Shown in pieces: positions 20,312-36,009 of a stretch of DNA of 64,000 nucleotides; the stretch's first letter is position 1, and each line of letters begins with the position of its first letter. The stretch comes from Congeria kusceri (lineage: Eukaryota; Mollusca; Bivalvia; Myida; Dreissenidae), in the NCBI GenBank assembly GCA_027627225.1, contig CM051034.1, forward strand, positions 10,046,761 through 10,110,760. The letters run 5' to 3'. The position numbers and the translations under genes were made by a program. The notes under the pieces are model-generated. The model made no database searches and had not been told where the DNA came from. It saw only the letters and a program-made list of their open reading frames with translations.

Positions 20312-23300
20312 TTTTTAGCGGCTACTTTCTAGTTGAATGTAACCCGCCTCAGCGCAAGTGTCATACTGTAGTCTCCAATCTTAACACATATCAGCGATTT
20401 ATTTGTGCATACCAATGCTAACCCTACCAACATCTCCACAAAAGAATATCAAAGCAAGTGTCTAAACATAAAAACATGTCTTCGAGTTAAACTTTGTTGA
20501 TTAATTTAGAGAGTACAGCCCTACATGACTATTTATTTAGTGTGCTGTGTCCTAGAAGACAACTTTAAGTTTTGATATCGCGAAAAAACAAACAATTCTA
20601 CCTCATTATTAACATATTTCTAATGTGCATGCAAAATTTCAGACCGATCCACAAAGTACAAATGCTTCAAAACGCATTTGAGAATGATGCCTGATAAGCA
20701 ATCTGGCTTGAATTTTCAGTGCTTTGATAATATGGGGTGCCTGAGTCAAAGTGTGTACTTAATTCATAGAAAACAGTCAAACTACTTGCATATGTTTACA
20801 TAATTTAATGCAATAGAAATAAATATTGTATAAAACGTGTTCATTTCTGGTTTTAGCATGATTTAGTGTGCTGCAAGTTTCACAAGACGTGTTTCCGTAG
20901 TTTGTTTTCTTCTTTTTTAACCTGAAAAAGCCGTTTTCGCTGTAAAATTCGTAATGCACATTAAAATCATGATATTTATCGCATGTTTTGCATAAAACTT
21001 ATTACAGCCAATAAAACCACACAGTAACATGGTGATTTTATGTACACATTGCCCTTTTAGTGCCGCTCCCTGTTTTGTGTTTAGGTTACAATATACAAAT
21101 TCCAATCCTTATGTAATTTAATGTAAAAGCGACAATTTTAAGCAAAAATAAATGCAACATTTTGCACATAGGGACCCTCATAACCAAACCGTTTCTTAAA
21201 GAGCATTCTAAGCTGAATTGATTTAAGCAATCAAACGGGTATGTCATGTATTATGTAAGAAAGAACTAGACACTAAACAAAGTTGACTGTTTTATCACCA
21301 TCTTTTTAGCGGCTACTTTCTAGTTGAGTGTAACCCGCCTCAGCGCAAGTGTCATACTGTAGTCTCCAATCTTAAAACATACCAGTTATTTATTTGTATA
21401 CCAATGCTAACCCTACCAACATCTCCAAAAAAGAATATCAAAGCAAGTGTCTAAACATGAAAACATGTCTTCGAGTTAAACTTGTTGATTTATTTAGAGA
21501 GTACATCCCAACATGACTTATTTATTTAGTGTGTTGTGACCTAGAAGACAACTTAAAGTTTTGATATCGCGATAAAAACGCAATTCTACATCATTATTAA
21601 CATATTTCTAATGTGCATGCAAACAATATTTCAGACCGATCCAGAAAGTAGAAATGATTGGAAACGGATTTGAGAATGATACCTGATAAGCAATCTGGCT
21701 TGCATTGTCAGTGCTTTGATTGTATGGTGTGCCTGAGTCAAATTGTGTACTTATTTCATAGAAATCAGTAAAACTACTAGCATATGTTTACATAGTTAAA
21801 TGCAATAGAAATAAATATTGTACACAACGTGTTCATTTTTGGTTTTAGCATGATTTAGTGTGCTGCAATTTTCACAAGACGGGTTTCCGTACATTTGTTC
21901 TTCTTTTTTACCTGAAAAAGCCGTTTTCGCTGTAAAATTCGTAATGCACATTAAAATCATGATATGTATAGCATGTTTTACAAAAAACTTATTACAGCCA
22001 ATAAAACCACACAGTAACATGGTGAATTTATTTACACATTGCCCCTTTAGTGCCGCTCCCTGTTTTGTGTTTAGGTTACAATATACTAATTCCAATCCTT
22101 ATGTAATTTAATGTAAAAGCGATAATTTTAACCAAAAATAAATGCAACATTTTGCACAAAGGGACCTTCATAACCATACCTTTTCTTAAAGAGCATTCTA
22201 AGCTGAATTGATTGAAGCAATAAAAAGGGTATGTCATGTATAATGTAAGAAAGAATTTGACACTAAACAAAGTTGACTGTTTTATCACCATCTTTTTAGC
22301 GGCTACTTTCTAGTTCAATGTAACCCGCCTCAGCGCAAGTGTCATACTGTAGTCTACAATCTTAAAACATATCAGTGATTTATTTGTGCATACCAATTCT
22401 TGCCCTAACAACATCTCCACAAAAGAATATCAAAGCAAGTGTCTAAACATAAAAACATGTCTTCGAGTTAAACTTGTTGATTTATTTAGAGGGTACAGTC
22501 ATACATGACTTATTTATTTAGTGTGTTGTGACCTAGAAGACAACCTAAATTTTTGATATCGCGAGAAAAAACACAATTTTACATCATTGTTAACATATTT
22601 CTAAGGTGCATGCAAAATTTCAGACCGATCCACAAAGTAAAAATGCTTGAAAACGCATTTGAGAATGATGCCTGATAAGCAATCTGGCTTGCATTTTCAG
22701 TGCTTTGATTATATGGGGTGCCTGAGTCAAATTGTGTCCTTAATTCATAGAAATCAGTCAAACAACTAGCATATGTTTACATACTTTAATGCAATAGAAA
22801 TAAATATTGTATAAAACGTGTTCATTTCTGGTTTTAGCATGATTTAGTGTGCTGCAAGATTCACAAGACTGGTAACCGTTCTTTTTTTCTTTTTTTTTTA
22901 ACTGAAAAAAAAGCCGTTTTCGCTGTAAAATTCGTAATGCACATTAAAATCATGATATTTATCGCATGTTTTCCATAAAACTTATTAAGGTCAATAAAAC
23001 CACACAGTAACATGGTGATTTTATGTAACATTGCCCCTTTAGTGCCGCTCCCTGTTTTGTGTTTAGATTCCTATATACAAATTCCAATCCTTATGTAATA
23101 TAATATAAAAGCGATAACTTTAACCAAAAATAAATGCAACATTTTGCACATAGGGACCCTCATAACCATATCTTTTCTTAAAGAGCATTCTTAGCTGAAT
23201 TGATTTAACAATACAAAGGGTATGTCATGTATAATGTTAAAAAGAACCCGACACTAAACAAAGTTGACTGTTTTATCACCATCTTTTTAGCGGCTACTTT

Positions 23301-25599
23301 TTAGTTGAATGTAACCCGCCTCAGCGCAAGTGTCATACTGTAGTCTCCAATCGGAAAACATATCAGTGATTTATTTGTGCATACCAATGCTTGCCCTACC
23401 AACATCTCCACAAAAGAACATCAAAGCAAGTGTCTAAACATAAGAACATGTCTACGAGTAAAACTTGTTGATTTATTTACAGAGTACAGTCCTACATGAC
23501 TTATTTATTTAGTGTGTTGTGACCTAGAAGACAACTTAAAGTTTTGATATCGCGAAAAAAAAAAAACAATTCTACATCATTATTAACATATTTCTAACGT
23601 GCATGCAAACTTTCAAACCTATCCCGAAAGTCGAAATGCTTGAAAACGCATTTGAGAATGATGCCTGATAAGCAATCTGGCTTGCATTTTAAGTGCTTTG
23701 ATTATATGGGGTGCCTGATTCAAATTGTGTACTTAATTCATAGAAATCAGTCAAACTACTAGCATATGTTTACATACTTTAATGCAATAGAAATAAATAT
23801 TGTATAAAACGTGTTCATTTTTGGTTTCAGCATGATTTAGTGTGCTGCAAGTTTGACAAGACGTGTTTTCGTACATTTTTTTCTTCTTTTTTTTTACCTG
23901 AAAAATCCGTTTTCGCTATAAAATTCGTAATGCACATTAAACTCATGATATTTATCGCATGTTTTCCATATATAAAATATTACAGCTAATAAAACCACAC
24001 AGTAACATGGTGATTGTATGTATACATTGCCCCTTTTAGTGCCGCTCCCTGTTTTGTGTTTAGGTTACATATACTAATTCCAATCCTTATGTAATTTAAT
24101 GTAAAAGCGATAACTTTAACCAAAAATAAATGCAACATTTTGCACATAGGGACCCAAATAACCATGTCTTTTGTTAAAGAGCATTCTAAGCTGAATTGAT
24201 TTCAGCAATCAAAAGGGTATGTCATGTATTATGTAAGAAAGAACTCGACACTAAACAAAGTTGACTTTTATATCACCATCTTTTTAGTGGCTACTTTCTA
24301 GTTGAATGTAACCCGCCTCAGCGCAAGTGTCATACTGTAGTCTACAATCTTAAAACATATCAGTGATTTATTTGTGCATACCAATGCTTACCTTACCAAC
24401 ATCTCCACAAAAGAATATCAAAGCAAGAGTCTAAACATAAAAACATGTCTTCGAGTTAAACTTGTTGATTTATTTAGAGAGTACAGCCCTACATGACTTA
24501 TTTATTTAGCGTGTTGTGACCTAGAAGACAACTTAAAGTTTTGATACCGCGAAAAAAACACAATTCTACATCATGATTAACATATTTATAATGTGCATGC
24601 AAAATTTCAGACCGATCCAGAAAGTAGAAATGCTTGAAAACACATTTGCTAATGATGCCTGATAAGCAATCTGGCTTGCATTTACAGTGCTTTGATTATA
24701 TGGGGTGCCTGATTCAAATTGTGTACTTAATTCATAGAAATCAGTCAAACTACTTGCATATGTTTACATACTTTGATGCAATAGAAATAAATATTGTGTA
24801 AAACGTGTTCATTTTTGGTATGAGCATGATTTAGTGTGCTGCAAGATTCACAAGACGGGTTTCCGTACTTCTTTTCTTCTTTTTTTTTACCTGAAAAAAG
24901 CCGTTTTAGCTGTAAAATTCGCAATGCACATTAGACTCATGATATTTATCGCATGTTTTCCGTAAAACTTATTACAGCCAATAAAACCACACAGTAACAT
25001 GGTGATTTTATGTACACATTGCCCCTTTAGTGCCGCTCCCTGTTTTGTGTTTAGGTTACAATATACTAATTCCAATCCTTATGTAATTTAATGTAAAAGC
25101 GATAACCTTAACCAAAAATAAATGCAACATTTTGCACATAGGGATCCTCATAACCACACCTTTTCTTAAAGAGCATTCTAAGCTGAATTGATTTAAGCAA
25201 TCAAAAGGGTATGTCATGTATTATGTAAGAAAGAACTCGACACTAAACAAAGTTGACTGTTTTATCACCATCTTTTTAGCGGCTACTTTCTAGTTGAATG
25301 TAACCCGCCTCAGCGCAAGTGTCATAAGATAGTCTCCAATCTTGAAACATATCAGTGATTTATTTTTGCATGCCAATGCTTACCCTACCAACATCTCCAC
25401 AAAAGAATATCAAAGCAAGTTTCTAAACATAAAAACATGTCTTCGAGTTAAACTTGTTGATTTATTTAGAGAGTACGTAGGGACGTGACTTATTTATTTA
25501 GTGTGTTGTGACCTAGAAGACAACTGAAAGTTTAGATATCGCGAAAAAAAAACAATTCTACATAATTATTTACATATTTCTAATGTGTTTGCAAAATTT

Positions 25600-28500
25600 C
25601 AGACCGATCCACAAAGTAAAAATGCTTGAAAACGCATTTGAGAATGATGCCTGATAAGCAATCTGGCTTGCATTTTCAGTGCTTTGATTATATGGGGTGC
25701 CTGAGTCAAACTGTGTACTTAATTCATAGAAATAAGTTAAACTACTAGCATAGGTTTACATACTTTAATGCAATAGAAATAAATATTGTATAAAACGTGT
25801 TCATTTCTGGTTTTAGCATGATTTAGTGTGCTGCAAGATACACGAGACGGGTTTCATTACATTTTTTCTTTTTCTTTTTACCTGAATAAGCCGTTTTCGC
25901 TGTAAAATTCGTAATGCACATTAAAATCATGATATTTATGGCATGTTTTGCATAAAACTTATTACAGCCAATAAAATCACCCAGAAACATGGTGATTTTA
26001 TGTACACATTGCCCCTTTAGTGCCGCTCCCTGTTTTGTGTTTAGGTTACAATATACTAATTCCAATCCTTATGTACTTTAATGTAAAAGCGATAAATTTA
26101 ACCAAAAATAAATGCAACATTTTGCACTTAGGGACCCTCATAACCAAACCGTTTCTTAAAGAGCATTCTAAGCTGAATTGATTTAATCAATCAAAAGGGT
26201 ATGTCATGTATTATGTAAGAAAGAACTCGACACTAAACAAAGTTGACTGTTTTATCACCATCTTTTTAGCGGCTACTTTCTAGTTGAATGTAACCCGCCT
26301 CAGCGCAAGTGTCATACTGTAGTCTCCAATCTTAAAACATGTCGGTGATTTATTTGTGCATGCCAATGCTTACCCTGCCAACATCACCACAAAAGAATAT
26401 CAAAGCAAGTGTCTAAACATAAAAACATGTCTTCGTGTTAAAGTTGTTGATTTATTTAGAGAGTACAGCACTACGTGACTTATTTATTTATTGTGTTGTG
26501 ACCTAGAAGGCAACTTAAAGTTTAGATATCGCGAAAAAAACACAATTCAACATCATTAGTTACATATTTATAATGTGCATGCAAAATTTCAAACCGATCC
26601 ACAAAGTAAAAATGCTTGAAAACGCATTTGAGAATGATGCCTGATCAGCAATCTGGCTTGCATTTTCAGTGCTTTGAGTATATGGGGTGCCTGAGTCAAA
26701 TTGTGTATTTAATTCATAGAAATCAGTTAAACTACTAGCATAGGTTTACATACTTTAATGCAATAGAAATAAATATTGTGTAAAACGTGTTCATTTCTGC
26801 TTTTAGCATGATTTAGTGTGCTGCCAGATTCACAAGACGGGTTTCATTACATTTTTTCTTTTTCTTTTCACTTGAAAAAGCCGTTTTCGCTGTAAAATTC
26901 GTAATGCACATTAAAATCATGATATTTATCGCATGTTTTGCATAAAACTTATTACAGCCAATAAAACCACACAGTAACATGGTGATTTTATGTACACATT
27001 GCCCCTTTAGTGCCGCTCCCTGTTTTGTGTTTAGGTTACAATATACTAATTCCAATCCTTATGTAATTTAATGTAAAAGCGATAAATTTAACCAAAAATG
27101 AATGCAACATTTTTGCACATAGGGATCCTCATAACCATACCTTTTCTAAAAGCGCATTCTAAGCTGAATTGATTTAAGCAATCAAAAGGGTATGTCATGT
27201 ATTATGTAAGAAAGAACTCGACACTCAACAAAGTTGACTGTTTTATCACAATCTTTTTAGCGGCTACTTTCTAGTTGAATGTAACCCGCCTCAGCGCAAG
27301 TGTCATAAGGTAGTCTCCAATCTTAAAACATATCAGTGATTTATTTGTGCATGCCAATGCTTACCCTACCAACATCACCACAAAACAATATCAAAGCAAT
27401 GGTCTAAACATAAAAACATGTCTTCGAGTTAAACTTTTTGATTTATTTAGAGGGAACATCCCTACGTGACTTATTTATTTAGTGTGTTGTGACCTAGAAG
27501 ACAACTTAAAGTTTAGATATCGCGAAAAAAACACAATTCAACATCATTAGTTACATATTTATAATGTGCATGCAAAATTTCAGACCGATCCACTAAGTCA
27601 AAATGCTTGAAAACGCATTTGAGAATGATGCCTGATAAGCAATCTGGCTTACATTTTCAGTGCTTTGAGTATATGGGGTGCCTGAGTCAAATTGTGTATT
27701 TAATTCATAGAAATCAGTTAAACTACTAGCATAGGTTTACATACTTTAATGCAATAGAAATAAATATTGTATAAAACGTGTTCATTTATGCTTTTAGCAT
27801 GATTTAGTGTGCTGCCAGATTCACTAGACGGGTTTCATTACATTTTTTCTTTTTCTTTTCAGTTGAAAAAGCCATTTTCGCTGTAAAATTCGTAATGCAC
27901 ATTAAAATCATGATATTTATCGCATGTTTTGTATAAAACTTATTACAGCCAATAAAACCACACAGTAACATGGTGATTTTATGTACACATTGCCCCTTTA
28001 GTGCCGCTCCGTGTTTTGTGTTTAGGTTACAATATACTAATTCCAATCCTTATGTAATTTAATGTAAAAGCGATAACCAAAAATAAATGCAACATTTTGC
28101 ACATAGGGACCCTCATAACCATACCGTTTCTAAAAGAGCATTCTAAGCTGAATTGATTTAAGCAATCAAAAGGGTATGTCATGTATTATGTAAGAAAGAA
28201 CTCGACACTAAACAAAGTTGACTGTTTTATCACCATCCTTTTAGCGGCTACTTTCTAGTTGAATGTAACCCGCCACAGCGCATGTGTCATACTGTAGTCT
28301 CCAATCTTAAAACATATCAGGGATTTATTTGTGCATACCAATGCTTACCCTACCAACATCTCCACAGAAGAATATCAAAACAAGTGTCTAAACATAAAAA
28401 CATGTCTTCGAGTTAAACTTGTTGATTTATTTAGAGAGTACAGCCCTACGTGACTTATTTATTTAGTGTGTTGTGACCTACAAGACACCTTAAAGTTTAG

Positions 28501-29590
28501 ATATCGCGAAAAAAAAAAAATTCTACATCATTATTTACATATTTATAATGTGCTTGCAAAATTTCAGACCGATCCACAAAGTAAAAATGCTTGAAAACGC
28601 ATTTGAGAATGATGCCTGATCAGCAATCTGGCTTGCATTTTCAGTGCTTTGATTATATGAAGTGTCTGAGTCAAATTGTGTACTTAAGTCATAGAAATCA
28701 GTCAAACTACTAGCATAGGTTTACATACTTTAATGCAATAGAAATAGATATTGTATAAAACGTGTTCATTTCTGGTTTTGGCATGATTTAGTGTGCTGCA
28801 AGTTTCAAAAGACCTGTTTCCGTACGTTTTTTCTTTTTTTTTTTACCTGAATAAGCCGTTTTCGCTGTAAAATTCGTAATGCACATTAAACTCATGATAT
28901 TTATGGCATGTTTTGCATAAAACTTATTACAGCCAATAAAACCACACAGTAACATGGTGATTTTATGTACACATTGCCCCTTTGGTGCCGCTCCCTGTTT
29001 TGTGTTTAGGTTACAATATACTAATTCCAATCCTTATGTAATTTAATGTAAAAGCGATAAATTTAACCAAAAATAAATGCAACATTTTGCACATAGGGAT
29101 CCTCATAACCATACCTTTTCTCAAAGAGCATTCTAAGCTGAATTGATTTAAGCAATCAAAAGGGTATGTCATGTATTATATAAGAATGAACTCGACACTA
29201 AACAAAGTTGACTGTTTTATCACCATCTTTTTAGCGGCTACTTTCTAGCTGAATGTAACCCGCCTCAGTGCAAGTGTCTTAAGGTAGTCTCCAATCTTAA
29301 AACATATCAGTGATTTATTTGTGCATGCCAATGCTTACCCTACCAACATCACCACAAAACAATATCAAAGCAAGTGTCTAAACATAAAAACATGTCTTCG
29401 AGTTAAACTTGTTGATTTATTTAGAGAGTACAGCCCTACGTGACTTATTTATTTAGTGTATTGTGACCTAGAAGACAAGTTAAAGTTTAGATATCGCGAA
29501 AAAAAAAACAATTCTACATCATTAGTTACATATTTATAATGTGCATGCAAAATTTCAGACCGATCCACAAAGTAAAAATGCTTGAAAACG
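25600..29590. repeat. higher-order block 1 (four monomers, 3,956 bp)
   Basis: Nearly base-identical to the next 3,956 bp. Landmarks at 25823, 26813, 27804 and 28788 recur at exactly +3956, including monomer-specific variants and length changes. The left edge lies near 25.6 kb, where 25481-25560 differs from its partner. Confidence 0.88.
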
Positions 29591-32500
29591 CATTTGAGAA
29601 TGATGCCTGATAAGCAATCTGGCTTGCATTTTCAGTGCTTTGATTATATGGGGTGCCTGAGTCAAACTGTGTACTTAATTCATAGAAATAAGTTAAACTA
29701 CTAGCATAGGTTTACATACTTTAATGCAATAGAAATAAATATTGTATAAAACGTGTTCATTTCTGGTTTTAGCATGATTTAGTGTGCTGCAAGATACACG
29801 AGACGGGTTTCATTACATTTTTTCTTTTTCTTTTTACCTGAATAAGCCGTTTTCGCTGTAAAATTCGTAATGCACATTAAAATCATGATATTTATGGCAT
29901 GTTTTGCATAAAACTTATTACAGCCAATAAAACCACTCAGAAACATGGTGATTTTATGTACACATTGCCCCTTTAGTGCCGCTCCCTGTTTTGTGTTTAA
30001 GTTACAATATACTAATTCCAATCCTTATGTACTTTAATGTAAAAGCGATAAATTTAACCAAAAATAAATGCAACATTTTGCACTTAGGGACCCTCATAAC
30101 CAAACCGTTTCTTAAAGAGTATTCTAAGCTGAATTGATTTAATCAATCAAAAGGGTATGTCATGTATTATGTAAGAAAGAACTCGACACTAAACAAAGTT
30201 GACTGTTTTATCACCATCTTTTTAGCGGCTACTTTCTAGTTGAATGTAACCCGCCTCAGCGCAAGTGTCATACTGTAGTCTCCAATCTTAAAACATGTCG
30301 GTGATTTATTTGTGCATGCCAATGCTTACCCTGCCAACATCACCACAAAAGAATATCAAAGCAAGTGTCTAAACATAAAAACATGTCTTCGTGTTAAAGT
30401 TGTTGATTTATTTAGAGAGTACAGCACTACGTGACTTATTTATTTATTGTGTTGTGACCTAGAAGGCAACTTAAAGTTTAGATATCGCGAAAAAAACACA
30501 ATTCAACATCATTAGTTACATATTTATAATGTGCATGCAAAATTTCAGACCGATCCACAAAGTAAAAATGCTTGAAAACGCATTTGAGAATGATGCCTGA
30601 TAAGCAATCTGGCTTGCATTTTCAGTGCTTTGAGTATATGGGGTGCCTGAGTCAAATTGTGTATTTAATTCATAGAAATCAGTTAAACTACTAGCATAGG
30701 TTTACATACTTTAATGCAATAGAAATAAATATTGTGTAAAACGTGTTCATTTCTGCTTTTAGCATGATTTAGTGTGCTGCCAGATTCACAAGACGGGTTT
30801 CATTACATTTTTTCTTTTTCTTTTCACTTGAAAAAGCCGTTTTCGCTGTAAAATTCGTAATGCACATTAAAATCATGATATTTATCGCATGTTTTGCATA
30901 AAACTTATTACAGCCAATAAAACCACACAGTAACATGGTGATTTTATGTACACATTGCCCCTTTAGTGCCGCTCCCTGTTTTGTGTTTAGGTTACAATAT
31001 ACTAATTCCAATCCTTATGTAATTTAATGTAAAAGCGATAAATTTAACCAAAAATGAATGCAACATTTTTGCACATAGGGATCCTCATAACCATACCTTT
31101 TCTAAAAGCGCATTCTAAGCTGAATTGATTTAAGCAATCAAAAGTGTATGTCATGTATTATGTAAGAAAGAACTCGACACTAAACAAAGTTGACTGTTTT
31201 ATCACAATCTTTTTAGCGGCTACTTTCTAGTTGAATGTAACCCGCCTCAGCGCAAGTGTCATAAGGTAGTCTCCAATCTTAAAACATATCAGTGATTTAT
31301 TTGTGCATGCCAATGCTTACCCTACCAACATCACCACAAAACAATATCAAAGCAATGGTCTAAACATAAAAACATGTCTTCGAGTTAAACTTTTTGATTT
31401 ATTTAGAGGGAACATCCCTACGTGACTTATTTATTTAGTGTGTTGTGACCTAGAAGACAACTTAAAGTTTAGATATCGCGAAAAAAACACAATTCAACAT
31501 CATTAGTTACATATTTATAATGTGCATGCAAAATTTCAGACCGATCCACTAAGTCAAAATGCTTGAAAACGCATTTGAGAATGATGCCTGATAAGCAATC
31601 TGGCTTACATTTTCAGTGCTTTGAGTATATGGGGTGCCTGAGTCAAATTGTGTATTTAATTCATAGAAATCAGTTAAACTACTAGCATAGGTTTACATAC
31701 TTTAATGCAATAGAAATAAATATTGTATAAAACGTGTTCATTTATGCTTTTAGCATGATTTAGTGTGCTGCCAGATTCACTAGACGGGTTTCATTACATT
31801 TTTTCTTTTTCTTTTCAGTTGAAAAAGCCATTTTCGCTGTAAAATTCGTAATGCACATTAAAATCATGATATTTATCGCATGTTTTGTATAAAACTTATT
31901 ACAGCCAATAAAACCACACAGTAACATGGTGATTTTATGTACACATTGCCCCTTTAGTGCCGCTCCGTGTTTTGTGTTTAGGTTACAATATACTAATTCC
32001 AATCCTTATGTAATTTAATGTAAAAGCGATAACCAAAAATAAATGCAACATTTTGCACATAGGGACCCTCATAACCATACCGTTTCTAAAAGAGCATTCT
32101 AAGCTGAATTGATTTAAGCAATCAAAAGGGTATGTCATGTATTATGTAAGAAAGAACTCGACACTAAACAAAGTTGACTGTTTTATCACCATCCTTTTAG
32201 CGGCTACTTTCTAGTTGAATGTAACTCGCCACAGCGCATGTGTCATACTGTAGTCTCCAATCTTAAAACATATCAGGGATTTATTTGTGCATACCAATGC
32301 TTACCCTACCAACATCTCCACAGAAGAATATCAAAACAAGTGTCTAAACATAAAAACATGTCTTCGAGTTAAACTTGTTGATTTATTTAGAGAGTACAGC
32401 CCTACGTGACTTATTTATTTAGTGTGTTGTGACCTACAAGACACCTTAAAGTTTAGATATCGCGAAAAAAAAAAAATTCTACATCATTATTTACATATTT

Positions 32501-33590
32501 ATAATGTGCTTGCAAAATTTCAGACCGATCCACAAAGTAAAAATGCTTGAAAACGCATTTGAGAATGATGCCTGATCAGCAATCTGGCTTGCATTTTCAG
32601 TGCTTTGATTATATGAAGTGTCTGAGTCAAATTGTGTACTTAAGTCATAGAAATCAGTCAAACTACTAGCATAGGTTTACATACTTTAATGCAATAGAAA
32701 TAGATATTGTATAAAACGTGTTCATTTCTGGTTTTGGCATGATTTAGTGTGCTGCAAGTTTCAAAAGACGTGTTTCCGTACGTTTTTTCTTTTTTTTTTT
32801 ACCTGAATAAGCCGTTTTCGCTGTAAAATTCGTAATGCACATTAAACTCATGATATTTATGGCATGTTTTGCATAAAACTTATTACAGCCAATAAAACCA
32901 CACAGTAACATGGTGATTTTATGTACACATTGCCCCTTTGGTGCCGCTCCCTGTTTTGTGTTTAGGTTACAATATACTAATTCCAATCCTTATGTAATTT
33001 AATGTAAAAGCGATAAATTTAACCAAAAATAAATGCAACATTTTGCACATAGGGATCCTCATAACCATACCTTTTCTCAAAGAGCATTCTAAGCTGAATT
33101 GATTTAAGCAATCAAAAGGGTATGTCATGTATTATATAAGAATGAACTCGACACTAAACAAAGTTGACTGTTTTATCACCATCTTTTTAGCGGCTACTTT
33201 CTAGCTGAATGTAACCCGCCTCAGTGCAAGTGTCATAAGGTAGTCTCCAATCTTAAAACATATCAGTGATTTATTTGTGCATGCCAATGCTTACCCTACC
33301 AACATCACCACAAAACAATATCAAAGCAAGTGTCTAAACATAAAAACATGTCTTCGAGTTAAACTTGTTGATTTATTTAGAGAGTACAGCCCTACGTGAC
33401 TTATTTATTTAGTGTATTGTGACCTAGAAGACAAGTTAAAGTTTAGATATCGCGAAAAAAAAAACAATTCTACATCATTAGTTACATATTTATAATGTGC
33501 ATGCAAAATTTCAGACCGATCCACAAAGTAAAAATGCTTGAAAACGCATTTGAGAATGATGCCTGATAAGCAATCTGGCTTGCATTTTCA
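29591..33590. repeat. higher-order block 2 (four monomers)
   Basis: Second copy of the 3,956-bp block. Identity stops near 33590, where TTGAGTATATGGGATGCC replaces TTGATTATATGGGGTGCC of the partner. Confidence 0.88.
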
Positions 33591-36009
33591 GTGCTTTGAG
33601 TATATGGGATGCCTGAGTCAAATTGTGTACTTAATACATAGAAATGAGTCAAACTACTAGCATATGTTTACATACTTTAATCCAATAGAAATAAATTTTG
33701 TATAAAATGTGTTCATTTCTGCTTTTAGCATGATTTAGTGTGCTGCAAGATTCACAAGACGGGTTTCATTTCATTTTTTCTTTTTCTTTTCACTTGAAAA
33801 AGCCGTTTTCGCTGTAAAATTTGTAATGCACATTAAAATCATGATATTTATCGCATGTTTTGCATAAAACTTATTACAGCCAATAAAACCACACAGTAAC
33901 ATGATGATTTTATGTACACATTGCCCCTTTAGTGCCGCTCCCTGTTTTGTGTTTAGGTTACAATATACTAATTCCAATCCTTATGTAATTTAATGTAAAA
34001 GCGATAACCTTAACCAAAAATAAATGCAACATTTTGCACATAGGGACCCTCATAACCACACCATTTCTTAAAGAGCATTCTAAGCTGAATTGATTTAAGC
34101 AATCAAAAGGGTATGTCATGTATTATGTAAGAAAAAAGTCGACACTAAACAAAGTTGATTGTTTTATCACCATCTTTTTAGCGGCTACTTTCTAGTTGAA
34201 TGTAACCCGCCTCAGCGCATGTGTCATTCTGTAGTCTCCAATCTTAAAACATATCAGGGATTTATTTGTGCATACCAATGCTTACCATACCAACATCTCC
34301 ACAGAAGAATATTAAAGCAAGTGTCTATACATAAAAACATGTCTTCGAGTTAAACTTGTTGATTTATTTAGAGAGTACAGCCCTACGTGACTTATTTATT
34401 TAGTATGCTGTGACCTAGAAGACAACTTAAAGTTTAGATATCGTGAAAAAAAAAACAATTCTACGTCATTATTTACATATTTCTAATGTGCTTGCAAAAT
34501 TTCAGACCGATCCACAAAGTAAAAATGCTTGAAAACGCATTTGAGAATGATGCCTGATAAGCAATGTGGCTTGCATTTTCAGTGCTTTGATTATATGGGG
34601 TGCCTGAGTCAAATTGTGTACTTAATCCATAGAAATGATTCAAACTACTGGCATATGTTTACATACTATAATCCAATAGAAATAAATATTGTATAAAACG
34701 TGTTCATTTCTGGTTTTAGCATGCTTTAGTGTGCTGCAAGATTCACAAGACGGGTTTCCGTATTTTTTTATTTTTTTTACCTGAATAAGCCGTTTTCGCT
34801 GTAAAATTCGTAATGGACATTAAACTCATGATATTATCACATGTTTTGCATAAAACTTATTACAGCCAATAAAACCACACAGTAACATGGTGATTTTATG
34901 TACACATTGCTCCTTTAGTGCCGCTCCCTGTTTTGTGTTTAGGTTACAAAATACTAATTCCAATCCTTATTTAATGTAATGTAAAAGCGATAACTTTAAC
35001 CAAAAATAAATGCAACATTTTGCACATAGGGACCCTCATAACTGTACCTTTTCTTAAAGTGCATTCTAAGCTGAATTGATTTAAGCAATCAAAAGGGTAT
35101 GTCATGTATTATGTAAGAAAGAACTCGACACTAAACAAAGTTGACTGTTTTATCACCATCTTTTTAGCGGCTACTTTCTAGTTGAATGTAACCCGCCTCA
35201 GCGCAAGTGTCATAAGGTATTCTCCAATCTTAAAACATATCAGTGATTTATTTGTGCATGCCAATGCTTACCCTACCAACATCACCACAAAACAATATCA
35301 AAGCAAGTGTCTAAACATAAAAACATGTCTTCGAGTTAAACTTGTTGATTTATTTAGAGAGTACAGCCCTACGTGACTTATTTATTTAGTGTGTTGTGAC
35401 CTAGAAGACAAGTTAAAGTTTAGATATCGCGAAAAAAAAAAACGATTCTACATCATTAGTTACATATTTATAATGTGCATGCAAAATTTCAGACCGATCC
35501 ACAAAGTAAAAATGCTTGAAAACGCATTTGAGATTGATGCCTGATAAGCAATCTGGCTTGCATTTTCAGTGCTTTGAGTATATGGGATGCCTGAGTCAAA
35601 TTGTGTACTTAATACATAGAAATGAGTCAAACTACTAGCATAGGTTTACATACTTTAATCCAATAGAAATAAATTTTGTATACAACGTGTTCATTTCTGC
35701 TTTTAGCATGATTTAGTGTGCTGCAAGATTCACAAGACGGGTTTCATTACATTTTTTCTTTTTCTTTTCACTTGAAAAAGCCGTTTCGCTGTAAAATTTG
35801 TAATTCACATTAAAATCATGATATTTATCGCATGTTTTGCATAAAACTTATTACAGCCAATAAAACCACACAGTAACATGGTGATTTTATGTACACATTG
35901 CCCCTTTAGTGCCGCTCCCTGTTTTGTGTTTAGGTTACAATATACTAATTCCAATCCTTATGTAATTTAATGTAAAAGCGATAATCTTAACCAAAAATAA
36001 ATGCAACAT

